Source: Epiperipatus broadwayi
Taxonomy: Eukaryota; Onychophora; Udeonychophora; Euonychophora; Peripatidae
Length of the DNA stretch: 64,000 nucleotides
NCBI GenBank assembly: GCA_028023455.1
Contig: JAQFVV010012422.1
Coordinates: forward strand, 8,592,337 to 8,656,336
Direction: 5' to 3'
Each line of letters starts with the position of its first letter. Positions within the stretch are counted from its first letter, which is position 1. A program made the translations under genes and the position numbers. Positions 27,201 to 42,200 of the stretch are shown piece by piece. The notes beneath the pieces are model-generated. The model made no database searches, was not told the origin of the DNA, and saw nothing but the letters and a program-made list of their open reading frames with translations.

Positions 27201-30200
27201 TGAGATCTGCCATCATAGTGCTGTCATTTATGGGTTGAATTTTCAAAGATAGCCAGCCAATGGATGAATATAGTAAAAAATCAGTATCTTCTAGAAACCT
27301 GATTTGAGGAAAGAGAAGGTAGTATCCATTTTTTTCAATGCTTATATAGACATTATATGATAGTCAAATTCAGAATTGTGAACTATGCCAATGCAAGGCT
27401 CACGTGTCGTTTCCTGAAGAGCCTATTTTATCAACTATGCCAAGCCACCACATCATTAAACAAAAATCACAACATATTTGAATCTTTTATGTATAAAGTG
27501 TATACATATACCATGTAGATGAAAATTTAAGAATGTGGAAAAAACCATTAATAAAGCTGATCAAAAACTTAAAAATTTACAGAGCAGAGCTTAAACTAGA
27601 ACTTTTTAATAATACAAGACTTAAATTAGTCTAATTATTTTTGTTAATATAAAGAATAAAACTTGATTTTTAATAAATAATAAAAGCACCACATTAGAAA
27701 ACTGACATCCTAGATCAAAACATTTTAAATAAAGTATGAATCGAATAATGATTATATTGAAGAAAAACTGTTTTTATTCTTTGGCATTTTGTTATTTTTA
27801 GATTATTATTTTATCTTAATCAAAATCTATTTTAAACAATAAAAACTATGATAAATCTGTTACTGAAATGTAAAAAATTAAAGTTAATTTCATACTGGGA
27901 AAAATATTGAAAACATTAAATATAACTTTTAATATATTTTCAGTATTGAGCAATCTTGACAAAAGGCAACCATTATATTCAAAATAAAATTACCTATGTT
28001 TCAATATGCATTGAAATAAACACTATTAGATATTTTGTTCATCACATAACCTACGATATAATAAATGATGGTTCTTTAATTTTATATTTCCTATCGCTAT
28101 GTTCTGTGCAAACCATCTATACTTCATTAGGTTTGAAAACATGATGCAATTTTTAGAACACAAAAAAACATTTGATCGTATTTTCAAACTTAAAATGTAC
28201 AGATGGTTGCACAGAACACAATGACAGAAAATGAAAATTCAAAAAGAGAGTTTATTAATAATGTTTGTTGACTTATTATCGAACACAAAAATTAATAACG
28301 TTCAGCTGAACACATTTTGAAATATATATATTTAAATGTATAATTTTGTCTTTCCTATTTTACTTTGAATATAATGGTTACCTTGTGGTAAAAGTACTCA
28401 GTGTTAAAAATGCATTGACAATTATATTCAATGTGTCAATATTTTCTCCACATATAAAGCAGTATTAGTATTACTTTTAATTTATTTTAACCAAGGCTTT
28501 AAGTAAAAATGAATAAAATACATTATTCCCAAATTAGAAGAATATCTTAAAAGAAAACAAATTTTTGATACATCCATTTATCCTATTATTTATTGATTTT
28601 CCACATAATAATAAGAAATCTGTGGAAACAATCTTGCATGGTTTAGTGAATAGTAACAGTGTCTGGATTTGGAGTGGCCTGGATTAATTCCATTTCTGGC
28701 ATTTCTACCACTAGAGCTTCTTATGGATTCCTATGCAATAAAGCTATTTGATTATTTATTTTTTATTATCTATAGACTATGGTTATATATTTCTAAGAGC
28801 TAAATAATGAAAGAGAAAAACTGTGTTCCAACTCAGAGCAACTGACTCAAAACCAAACAGATAACAATAATGAGTTGAAAATTTACTCGGGCTCTATGCA
28901 AAATAAGAAGTTGAAATTATTACTCTGTCCTCAATAATTACAAAATAAGATTAAATATGTTTTATAATTAATAATGTTGTATTTAAAAATGATTGAATAG
29001 TTTTAAACTTTCAATACAATTATAATTATTTGTCAACTATTTAAAACTTAATGGAAAAAAAAAAGTAAAGAAATAATATTATACTTGATGATTAAGAATA
29101 GAAACATGCTTTTTCAAATGGATTCTGGAAGTATTTATTGGTCTAATTTTTTTTTTTTATATTTACAATGTAAAGATCAAAAAAAAAAATACCATGGGTA
29201 ACATCTTAAATGTATAAACATTATATTTAATAATAATAAATATTAAAAGAATTTGAAATTAAACCTTGTCACTAAGAATGCATTGCTCGTCACAGATGGT
29301 AGTGATAATATTTTTTGCTTCCTTTGCCATCTCATCGAGAAACATGTTAACCACGGACAAGCTTCTGTCTCCAATATGGTGTCTCTGTGGAATAAAGCAT
29401 TTAAGGAAATTTTGTTTTATATATGCTAGTAAAAGATTACCTATAAATGTGCATGTACATATAGTATTACACATTTATTTATTTATGTAGTATATATATA
29501 TATGGAAACAATAAAAAATGTATAAAATAATTAAAGAAAATCTATATTAATACATAAATATAAAAATTTGTTTGTTTGTTACTTTATAACTCAACAAATA
29601 CTGCATCAATCTTGATAAATCTTGCATGATTTTATTTCTTTTTTGTAGAGAATTTTAAAGGCAATGAATTTTTGCTTTATGATACTTATTTTAAAAACTT
29701 ACAATTTACAATTGCATTCTTCTTTTTATACACTATTTGTATATTTAAAACAAGACTCCTACTATAAATGCATGTGTATATATTTTTTAAAAAGGCAAAG
29801 TAATTTATCTAATTTTAAAGGGAAAAAAAATGTTTTCAAATTTGCTATGTAGATTTTTTAAAATAAAAATCGAATTTAGTATTAGACCTCCATTTATTAA
29901 CTAAAATACTTAAGCAATAAATCAATAAAAAAATCAGTGTGAACAGAAGCCTCTCATTATTTATCATCTAAAAAATATCCACTTACGGTAATAAAAAAAG
30001 CTAACTTTTCTACAGTGTTTTATAAATTACTATAAATAATATTAAAAATTACCCAATACAATGTTTTAAAAAACAATCTTGACTTCAAATAAAATATTCA
30101 AATTGAACACCATATAAAGAAGTAATCTATTAATACTATAAGACCAATTTTGCTCATTATTCATCCGGGACACAAGTGAGGCAATTAGAGAGAACTCAAA

Positions 30201-33200
30201 AAACTGCAGCTGATATGAAACAGCAATGATATGAGCTAGCTTAGTGAACAGCAGTATTCAAAGTAGCAGAAGCAGCTGTTATATGATGTATTTTAACCCA
30301 TGATGAAATAATATTTTAACGTTAAAGTTTACTTCTGAAACATTTGAAATTATTCTACTGGTATATGGTCATGAAGCTATTCTAAGACACAAAAACGTTT
30401 TCAAGTATTTGCAAGATTTTGTGAGGGCAGAGAGAGCATTGAAAAAGATCTACAAATATATGAAGTACGCTGACATTTTATGTCAGAATTCATGTCCAGG
30501 CATACTAACATCTTACAATTTTTGTGGTGAATAGCTAAAGTATGTTATTACATAACTTTTGCATCGATTCAGAGATGGCTCTTCAAACACCTTGAAGAGA
30601 TAACCAATCACTTTTTTTACTTGGATACACATATTAGAATTATTGTCATTATCAATAACAATATTTGTTAATGAATTTTATTAATCAAACCATAGACAAA
30701 CATAGAAATGAAGAAAGTTGGTTACCTATATCAATCCATAAAGAAAAGCAACTATTATTTCATAATTATATGGTAATTTATTCAGAAATAATATTAGGTA
30801 TCTCTGAAGATTAAATCAATCTATCTCCCCTCACCATACATCAACAGATTATATTAATTAGTTAAATTAGAAATGCATAGTTCTATTCAAGGGAGAAGTA
30901 GGTAAATATATATATTAAAAATTACAAATAGAATGCCAAAAATTGTATCTCTTGAAGCTAATTATTATATATATAAATATATGATTAAATGGAATATGAA
31001 CCCAGACTTTCAAGCTTCCTACAGTCATTCACTCTATCCAATATAACCGATACACATGACCACATACATATGAAAAAGATAAATAATCTCCAATAGTCAG
31101 ATCATCATCTCCCACACATATATATAATTAGTGCATACATTATATTTGTATTTCAATATTATATATGAATATTATATGCAATTATTTAAATTAGAAATGC
31201 ACAATTCTGATCAAGCGAATAAGAATTAATAATAAAACTCTTGAAAAACATGCATAAATAAATATATTGTAATTTCTAAATAGCATGTCATAAATAAATT
31301 ACATGAAACTAATTATTATTTACAAATGATTATTATATGTAATTAATTGACTTTGCTATATATTTTTAAGTGTGTTTTAATATATATTGGATATATTTCT
31401 TATTAGAGTGTATACTTAATAATTAATAATACTAATTAGTAAATCACATAAATATATTTACACTAAAATCCTAAAAATTGATTATATTCAATAGTATAAC
31501 CGATGGTAAAAAGTTATATTTTTTGCAATACTGCTGTTGATAACTAATGTATTGTCATTTCATTTAAATAATATATAAATATAGAAGCCATGGGAGCTTT
31601 ATATTCTTTTATTCTAGAAACCAGATGTACTAGGCTTACCAATCAATTGGTTGTTTTAACAAATTTTTTTTAAGATTTAATGTAAATTAAACAAAAGGTT
31701 TTAATATTATATAATAAATGTGAGAAATGTAGCCGGCCTGAAAGGCCATCGTTTTTGTAATAATTTTTTTTTCAATATTTACTTTAACAAATTTTTTTTA
31801 AGATTTAATGTAGATTTGAATATTATATAAATAAATGTAAGAAATTCACAATTGAAAAACGGGGGGAGGGTGTTTGAAACAACTGGGACTGTTTCATACA
31901 CTTCAGAAATATATCCAGCAAGGTATTAATAAAGCTAAATTAAAAATTATATTTTAAAATATACCTGTTATATTTGATACAAGAATTTGACAGCGTTACA
32001 AACAACTGCTTTGTAAAAAAATTATGCTTTGTCAATGGGGAAGCATAAAATAATAAAAATTACAGATTATTAAATATAAAAGGTGGAATTACTTTATTTG
32101 CATAAAATGCTCATAATATAAATTATGGTTTAGTTAGATACAGTTATTTATTTATAAAAACAAATTTAAGGGTTTTTTTTTTTCAATTTTTCAATTGAGA
32201 ATTTGACAACATTATGGACAAATGTAATAGTTTTTTTTAATTGATTGCAAATTTGACATGTGATATCCTTATGGATAAACATTCACATGGATTTTATTTA
32301 TATGGAATCAAGCAAAACCACAGATATAGTTAGTATATAAATAAATAAAAACAGAACACAATTACTTGTCAATACAGCTGTCTTTAATATTTCAAATAAA
32401 GAACCACTTTTAATCAAAAAACCAGTCCACTGGTTAAATTATTAAAAGCAGCTGCAATGACAAATAATTCTATTTTATTTTGTACATATATCAATAATAA
32501 AACAAAAAAAAAGTATATACATCACTTTCAATAGTAAAGAATCTTAACTAAATATTTTAACATTATAATAAAAAATAAGATCCAATTCTCGCAGAATAAA
32601 ATGTCTACCAAAATAAAGAGACTCATTAGCTATGCTAGAATCCCCATCTATAAGTAGAATAGCAGAAGCATCTCCATGTATAAGGGCAACATTTCAATTG
32701 CATGTGTAAATCTATATATGAGCATGAATTATTTCTTCACCAGCATATTAAAGAATTACTAATATAATAGAGTTTAGATGATTTAGGTTGCATTGCAGTG
32801 AATGAATTGGAAATTTAACCAAAGAAATGTGTTCTGCTTAAAGTCAATTTTTTTTACCTTTTATAAACTTGTAATTATTGATGATTTTATGTTGTTTTTT
32901 TTTAAAAGATACATACTATAGGAAACAGGATGTGTTTACTGATTATATTTATTCATAAATATGCACTAACAAATTATAAATACAAAATAATAATAAAATA
33001 AGTTTTAAATAGGCTGCTGTAGCCTACGTAAAACAATATACATGACAATACTCACCAATCGACTAGCTGATGTTTTGGATTTATAAAATATTAACATTAT
33101 ATTTTCATGCTCTATAAATTTGTTTACAATATTTGATGAAAATGCAACTCATCTGTTGCTGCTCATATGTTTCTGTAATGTCATTTGAAATTCAGGAAAG

Positions 33201-36200
33201 CAGTTAATATCCATCAAACACAGCAACACAATTTCTATTTAAGTTAACTCGCCACACTCAATTTGATATTAAAGTTTGACCATGAATTTAACAATAATTT
33301 ATTTAAAGCCTTCTTTGTATCAGCTTAATGTTACTAGTCAAAGTAGATCTTAATCAAATTGGAGGTTTTACTTATATTAATCTTAAATTCATGTTCAAAC
33401 TTTTATCTCAAATTGTCTGTTGTGAGTTAATATCATGTTGTGGAATCTAAAGTGGTTTGCAGAGCTAATGACAATATGCAATTTATTAATAGAAACATAT
33501 ATCCAGCAAAAGATTAAAAGATTAGTTGATTTTTTTCATGAAACATGTCACTTAAAATATTGTAAAAATTTCATAGAGTATGTAAATAAATATATACTGT
33601 TATTATTATATATGTGTGTTTATTTAATATATATATATAATCACTTTTGTATGGGTATTCTTCAAAGTCTTGATAGTTATTATATCAATGGCAAGAAAAG
33701 TCAGGCTAATTATTTGAATGACCAACTGCCTGAAAGATAAATCTTCAGAAAGAAAATTTCTGATATGAATATAATTCTTATATTTTTAATAGGTTTTTAT
33801 TATATAAAAAATTTTACCTTATTAGATTAATTTTGCAAAAATATCACCTAATTTTAACAACAAATAACATCTCAACTTAAAGATCTTTTTGTTTTTTTCA
33901 TTACAGTAAATAAAAATATGTGAGGACTAATATTTCTCCATATTGAAAACAAATTATTTTATGACAATGAATGTAATATCTAATCCTAATTTACTTAGTT
34001 CATATTAGAGACTATTTGCCAATAATGACTATTTAATTTTAGAGATTAAATATATAGCATATTCCTGCTATCAGTTGAAAATAATCATTTAAAAAATAAA
34101 TTAATTTTTTAATTAAAAAAAGAAGTTAAATTTCATTCAACAAAAATTGTCATATTCATTATTTACATGATAAATATTATTATATTTGCTTTGAAGCACA
34201 TACATATATAGTCATTTCTAAATCTGAGTAAACACTCTACATCAGATACGATAGTTGTATAATATTCGCATGTCTAGATCAGTTTTTGCCTTCAACAGTA
34301 AGAACTTAGGATTCAAAAGCACGGAAAAATGAATTTATACATTTAACAGCATCCTTTCATTCATTTACACCATTCAAGCTACATGGATAAGTGCATTAAT
34401 TCCAGCTTTGAATTCTAATTCATCAATAAAAATATAAAAAAACAGAAATTTTAGTCTGGGGATATGGATATTATAGTTCTATATCACCTGAGTCTATTGA
34501 TTAATGTGCTAGCATAAGAAATAGTGATCATGTGATGTGTTAATTATTCAGGCTTACAATAAATGATTTAAAGCAGGGTGAAAAATTTTGCACTTAGAAA
34601 TATTGAACCAGATGCTTTATCCGCTTCAAAAGTTCCATCGCGAAATTAAAACTAACTTTTATTTTTATAGAGCTTTTAAAAAAAAAACTATTTAAAAGTT
34701 TTATATGTTTTTTTTTTTATGTATTAAGAGTACGTGCAATAACACACATACTCATTTATATATTGAAATTCTATTATTTTTCTTTTTCAATAGATTTTAG
34801 TTTAAAATAATTTTCTTTTGACATTTCCTTTTTTAAAAAAATCTATTTATAAAAACATTCTAATTTAAAGTTTTAATTGCAATCAAGTTTCTTTTATTGT
34901 TGATTTTAATTTATTTTTAAAAGCTGAGACTTACTTTTATTTTCTAATTAATTTTGAATAAGATAAGAGCCCTGGTGAGATGTTTTTTTAAAATTAAGAT
35001 TAAGCAGAAAATAGAGATTTATTCTGGTCAAAACTTTTAAAGATTATGCGGGACACAACTGTTCACATAAATAGTCCCAGGTTTCTGACTGATGATTATT
35101 CAGCTTCTTCTGCTGATTAATTTCATTCAATGTTCTGATTTCTGCTTATTATTATTATTATTTTAAGTATTCTTCATCTTCTTATTATTCTGCTGATTAT
35201 TATTAATCTGCTTGTTATGATTCTGCTTCTTATTTGCTAATTGTTCAATGTGGATTGCCAAAGTTGGATTTTGGGGGACAGCTAATATAACTACTATTTG
35301 CCGTGATAGTAGCAGCCATCTGATCACCATGCCAAAACTATACGCCATGAGATATCTTCTTTACAATATGTAGTGCTAAACCTTTCCAAAGATGAACCCT
35401 GGAGCTTCATAATTGTGACTTCAAGAACATGACCTAAGAAACCTAGTCCAGAACTAATCTAAAGATTGCCTCCAGACTCCCGAACATATAAAAGTAAATC
35501 AAAATCTTTGTAAGGAACCATATATAAACCTGAACTTTGCGTATCCCATTGGAATTACTCTACGGACTATCTAAAGCCTGAAAGATATCTGAAAATTTTT
35601 TATATTGAAACCAGGGCTTAAATCTCTTGCCTAAATCTCTACGTTAATTGTCTCAGCTTAATTTAAATAGAAACCTGTCTCTATAATCCATTTTATTTCC
35701 TCATTTAAATATCTTTAATATTATGTATTTATAATGTATATTGGAATCTTAGTTTAAGATTCCATATTTTTAAATTTATTTGTCCGAGAGTGGCTTGCGA
35801 GTTTCGATTTTATAGTTATTGTATCTCTTTTTATATTACTAACCCTTAATAAATGCTTTGGCAGATATTCGTAATTTCCTTTTAACTCACCTGACCTGTA
35901 TTCTTTCATTATAATTAGTTTAGTCAATCTTGGTTTGCATTTCTTGCAGACCGTAAATCTTTTAGCTAGCGATTTATCGAGTGTATTGTTCTGTTTTTCC
36001 TAAATCGGAAATTATGTTTTCTTCTATTTAAGATTATGTAAATCGTAATCTTTTCTTGTTCTATTTTCTTTTCTTGTATTGGAACCAACCATGGTAATCT
36101 TAAACGTGGTTAATCATGAACTGTTCTGCAGACATATGATGTTCTTAGTCCCACATAGGCCAGCAACACCTGAAGAAGAATAGAGAATAATACTACTCGA

Positions 36201-39200
36201 AATGTTGTGTATTTACTAACCTGTATTGTCTATTTGGGTGTTATTACTAACAAGTTGTTTGTATTTGGAAAGTTTAAATAAAGTTTAAAATTTTCTATAC
36301 ATTCAACATTCACTCATAAATGATAGAAATAGTCCAACATATCATATCTTATAATATACCATCATTACAAACCTTCACAAATACTTAGTCCCAATGTTTC
36401 TTTCCCAGGCCAAGGAAAGCTTGCCTGCACTGTTTTGTTGCTTTGTTTTGAAATCTCTAAATAAGAAAACTGGAATTAGTTTATATAAATCGCTAGCAGG
36501 AAAAAATTATAAAGACCTTTTTAAATCTTAGGTGAGAAAACGAATTTATTTGCCAGGGTGTTTAGTTTAATGTTACCTTAGCCTCATACACTCTCTGATA
36601 AATCTGCAGTAAAAATCAGGGTCAAACTATCTTATTTTGTTTCACTAATATTTATTTTTGAATTTAATAAATTTTAAAATTTTTCATAATTATTTTGGCT
36701 GATGTTTGTCTCTGTATTTTTTCTCAATTGTTTGCACAATGTTAGTCTTTGTCTCTCTGGGTCTAGCTGGAGCATTCATCAACTTTTGGATCACTGTAAA
36801 TTAAATTTTCTAGATAGTTAGCTACTTAGTGGTGCCCTTGGTGATCAAAAGAAGATAGAGATGACCTGTACAATATGAATAAGCTGAAAAAATCATGCAA
36901 TGTTGTCACTATATAATATATTTATTTTGTTTTCATATTTATAATACAGAAAAAATAAATAAATATCTTCCATCTTTTAGATCCACTGGATAAAGAAATG
37001 GGTTATCACAATCTTATTGACCGAATCAATCAAATAGGTTACTATAACAAAAAAATCTATTTAAAACTACTATTGCTATGAAACATTTTAAAATGCTACT
37101 AGGCCTTGTGTATATGTATTATTTATAAATATTTTAAGCATTTTAAATATTTTGTTTGTTGAATACTAAAATCTGCTTAATTTTATAGTGCAAAAGCTAT
37201 TCACATATTCAGTAACTATATATTTACATATGTATTAAAATAATTTTAACAAGCTTGAAAATAAATTATGTCTTTATTAAATATGTAATGCTAATAGTAT
37301 AAATCTATTCATGGAATAGCCAAGTCCAAAAATATTCCAGTCTTGCATTGATGGTTGAGAGGTCAGCGCGACTGCCTTGCACTTGCAGGCAGTTTCCCAG
37401 GTTGCGGGTTCGCATCCCGGCCGATGTTATGACACTTAAAAAAATATATATATATTCCTATGATAATTCACAAGCCAGATTTTTAAAGAATCATTTTAAA
37501 AAACTTGCAAATTTATAATATTGTAAATTTATTAGTCAGATAAAAAACAGATTGGTATTAATATAAAAAAAGGATATTCTTTGCAAGTTCGTTTAAGTGA
37601 TTCATTAGAAATATAGCTTGTGAATTATCAAAGTTACATTTTCGGATTTGATTATTTTGTGAATAAAAATATATATTAATATTAATAATTAAATATGAAA
37701 TTTTTGTAATATATAATGAGTGAAGTTTTAATAGGCTTTTATATCATAAACATGATTTACTATTAAATAAACAGACCAATCTCTCATACTATACATATTT
37801 CTGCTACAACCTACTCCCATCAGGTATGCTAGAAGTCTTAACCTTAGTTAAACACATCAGAATAAAGGCCAGAGCTTCTTATACAAATTAGATATATGCA
37901 ATATTAAAATACAAAGGATATTAAGAGAAGCAAAACCTCAGCATATATAAAAATTTAAATTGGGAAAAGTGAGATAATTCTTTCTTGCATCTAACAATTT
38001 TTTTAAAAATAAAATTATATAATTTTTTACATATTTATATTATTCTATAAAAATTGTTTTATCTTTTACAGTTGTAAGTATGCATGTTTAATGGGATATT
38101 TACCTCTTCTGGACAGAGTTCATGGGTACAATTCATGAAATGATTACATATAAGTGGGAAAGCGATGATGTATCGAGTCTGAGCAGGAAACTCCAAACAC
38201 ATGTGGAACTGATCTTCAAAGATTCTATTATAAAAACTAATATAAAAAAAGAAATATGCCTTTAGTTTAAAAAAAAATTTCAACATTAATAAAATGTATT
38301 CAAAAATTTTGTTACAAACCAGAAAACAGAAAGATCCGATACTTCATTGAGCATTTCATCCAAATAATCAACCATCTTTGTGTGAAACGAAATTGTATTC
38401 ATTTGGCGTGCAAGATCTCTATGTTCTTCTAATAATAATGCTGATTTACTAGCACTCGTGTACGCCTAGATTATATTGATATATAATTTAAAAAATATAA
38501 GCCTCATATAAAAGATAAAATTAGTTAAAAAAATAATATAGTAGTATAAAGAAATAATAATATGTTCTTCTATACCCTTAACACAATGCAAAAGCAATAT
38601 TTTATTATTGAGTGCTTTTAAAAATAGCTACTAATTTTGACAATCCGACAGTTTTCTTTATTCAAAACTGTGAACTACTTTTGAAAGGTGTGAAGTGCAT
38701 AGAAGTATGTTGTAACGGGCACACATGCTGTTACATTCTAATAAATAAAATTAAAAATAAAAGTTTGCAGATAAAAACTTTTTTAAGAATTAAAAATTGA
38801 AAATTAAAAATCATCTAAACTCATATATATATATAATCGCACAGATGAAAAAAAATATTATTAAAAGAAAACTATTAAAAAAGAAAAGGTAAAAACTTAT
38901 TAGTATATAATATAGTAATTTATAAAAAAGAAAAGGTATTTTAAAACTAAATTTTAAGAAAAAAAACTTAAGAGATTTAAAGATAAAAAGAATGTACAAT
39001 AATTTAATTAATGCTATTGTGTAAAATGGAAATAATTATTTTCAATAACTAGCCCTTGGGCATCTCAAAATTTATAAGTAAAAAGTCAGATAGGAGAAAA
39101 AAAAACAATAGGAACAGAATAGCCAACAAAATAAATCCCTCAGGAAACAGACCTCAACAAAAAGATCATCATCATCATGACATAATGTCCACTCGATCCG

Positions 39201-42200
39201 AAAGTTTAATATAAAAGGGAAGGTTTGGAAATAAATTATTAAAAAAAGAGATGTGAATTAGAGGTGTGCTATATGTGTTAGTGTGGGGAGAATTGAAGGA
39301 GAAGGAATTGAAAGACGCACTTTCAATCCTTTCAGTTTTTCTAAAAAAAAAAAAAAAAAGAGAAATGACCAATCGTTTTCCTATATTACGGACCACAGGA
39401 CATTAGGACCCGAAAATAAAATACCAGTTACAATAAAGGACTAATACTAACTGCATACCGATCTCCTCAGGACGTCATGGGAATTAACACGTTCCAAATT
39501 ACAAGCAACTAGAAAATATGGACTTTTTAAAACAGCAAGAATTTTAACTAATGAACTTTAATTCTAAAAAAAAAAACTTTTCCAGTATTTTAAAACCATA
39601 AGAACTTTAGATAATTCATGAACACTAAGTATAAAACTTTCCCAGTATTTAAATTATAGCAATAGAAATTCCTATCTGACCAAACTAAATTATTTATTAA
39701 TAATTATTTTTATTGAATGTATTTTTTTTTTTTTTTTAAATCATTTCCATTAATTTATTTTTTCTGTTCTTTTAAGGGTTTATTATGATTTTTTTTTTTT
39801 TGTTAAGCTAAATGTTTAATGTCAAGTGCATAGAAGTATGTATTATTATTGTTTATTTATATTAATACTAATGTAGACAAGACAAAAAAATTAACGAAAG
39901 AAAATGAAAATATTTAAGATTTAAAACAGACAAAATTCTCCGTATAGTAATGCCATTCAGTGCAAGCCAGAATAATCAACGGATGCCAGAAGGCTTATGC
40001 ATAAAATCCCTATCTAGTGACTACTCATCCAATATCCCCAGACTAGTTTCTAGTTTGTGGCTTTAATTAGTGAGGAATCCTGGATCTGAGAGCACTGCAC
40101 CTAAATCTTAGGTTCTGATGAAAGCCACAAGCTAGAAACTAGTCTGGGGATATTGGGTGAGTAGTCACTAGATAGGGATTTTATGCACAAGTCTTCTGGC
40201 ATCCATTGATTACTCTGGCTTGCACTGAGTAGCACTACTGTATGGAGAGTTTTGCCTATTTTAATAATAGTTAAGAGCAAGCCTAAAAAATGGTGATCAT
40301 GTGATGTTTAGATTTAAGATTTATTTTGAATAAAAAGTAATATATTCAATAATACCAGTAATTAAAAAACAATTAGGATTTAAGATGCTTAAAAATATTC
40401 GTGATAAAAAAAAATCCATTAAAAAAAGTTTCAAATCCAAATTTTTCAAGTTTACTTTGTTGAATTTTTTTTAAATGTCAGATTTTAATCATGTGTCAAT
40501 CAGTATTTTATGAATAGTGAAGAACTGTAGTGATTGCATTAGCCAGTGTTCTTAATCTTTTTCTAATAGTGGTACCCCAATTTTAATTCTTTATTGTAGT
40601 AACTCTATTTCTTTATATATTTCATACATATATAATTGATTGTTCATATAAATAACATAATTTATAATATATATTCAATTGGTTATAATTTTATCAAGAA
40701 AATGATTATAACAATATCAAATAATTTATAATTTTAATTATATATATATTCAATAACAAAATTGATAATAATTAAACTATATATAAATAATAATATATTT
40801 TGTAATGTTAGGTGCATTATTGAAAGACATGCTCTTATTTCTTCTTCAATTGAATTTGGTCTCTACTTTTTTTTTTTTTCATGTGTCATAGCATCGACTG
40901 GGAAGCGAACCCGCTAACCCGGGACAACTGCTTGTAAGGCAGCTGTTCTGACCACTCGACCACCAATGCTTGACACCTTTTGTATTTTTTTTTTTTTCAT
41001 ATGTCATAGCATCGGCCGGGACGCAAACCCACAACCGTCTGCAACCAACTACTTGCTTGTATGGCGGTTGCGATACCTCTCGGCTAACAACGCAAGACGC
41101 CTTTTGTATTTTTAATAGCTGTTAATGCAGAAAATCCAAATTCACAAATATAATAGAAAATTCCATAAATATGATGAAAAGCTTTTTTTTGGAATAAAAG
41201 AACATCAACTTCTATAAAATTCTGATTTTAAATTTTCATCATAAAAAGAATTAATGTTCTCAAAATCCTTGAAGTATTGCCATCGCACTTTAGTATCCTA
41301 TGGCACCCTGATTAAAAACAGTACATTAGCCTAACATGACCAAAATCTGAAGTTCACTTGCTTCATATTTTTCATCAGCAGTAAGAAAACTTCCATTTTA
41401 TTATCATCGTCATCTTGGCCATGCTAATTTCAGGAAAAAAAATGATCAGGACCAGAATTGCTATTACGTAATTATAGGAGGGCATCATAGTACACACTGT
41501 CATTGTCTCAATTAGTACAGAAAGATGACTGATGGCATATGATACATAATGACTAGACCATTAATAACTGAAATAAAAAGGATCATAATCTAATTAAGCT
41601 TAGGCTTTTCAATAACCACCAATAAACCTATTAAATATGTATCTCAGATATTTAGTCAAAAGGTAAAAGTCAGATGAGAGTTAATGCTACTAATGTACAA
41701 TACAAACAAAATTGCAATATAAAGCAGCATTTCCCACCGGTGAAGAAGATGTTATATACCTACTAACCCTGAACTCATTGTATATGTTACTTTTACTATT
41801 TGAATAGCAATAGTAGACACTTATTAATATTCCTATAATTATTACTATTATAATGACAATTAAATACTTTTTAAAGCATTCTCATCTACGAAATACATTA
41901 GTAAAACCAATTACATATTCTGATAAAATAATTCAATACAATGTGATTGAATATAGTTTTAAAAAAAAATGAATAGAAAAATTAAACAATGGTATTTTAA
42001 AAACAAAAAATATTTCACTGTTTTAAAGTCCTCATTAAACATACCTGTAGCCGGAACCAATCCAATCTTAATCCTCGAAAATCAAACATTTCATTTTCTT
42101 CCACTAGAATACAAAGGTTTAGAAAAAATAAAATGATTACTATTTGCACAACACAATTGTTATTATTATATTTATTTCATATTATTATAATTAGACTATT

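Larger units (their letters stand above)
29385..38103. other. NCKAP1 intron, 8.7 kb
   Basis: Large intron with a ribozyme-deleted retrozyme relative (30985-31125, minus), a separated direct duplication (31655-31855), a T/C-rich, less AT-rich segment (about 35040-36300) of unknown origin, and a tRNA-derived SINE (37341-37445). The remainder (29385-30980, 31860-35000, 36300-37330, 37450-38103) is AT-rich with nothing I can name. The 101-codon ORF at 33435-33740 is unrecognised. Confidence 0.55.
38466..42044. other. NCKAP1 intron, 3.6 kb
   Basis: This intron carries an 1113-bp insertion with an 18-bp TSD (38711-39823), a perfect-symmetry palindrome (39923-40262) and two SINEs (40866-41099). The remainder (40263-40860, 41114-42044) is AT-rich and shows nothing else. 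Confidence 0.6.

Noticed and set aside
33435-33740. 101-codon plus ORF as a gene
   Set aside because: It has no family features and typical AT-rich codon content, and it ends without supporting signals. It is best explained by chance.
38059-38286. Free-standing 75-codon minus ORF
   Set aside because: It is an NCKAP1 exon extended at both ends into intron. The real exon is 38104-38236.
40866-40975. A tRNA-Val-like gene on the minus strand
   Set aside because: The anticodon stem-loop looks good, but acceptor and T-stem pairing are imperfect, and two relatives nearby share the same ATGACA plus poly-A tail, so it is a SINE.
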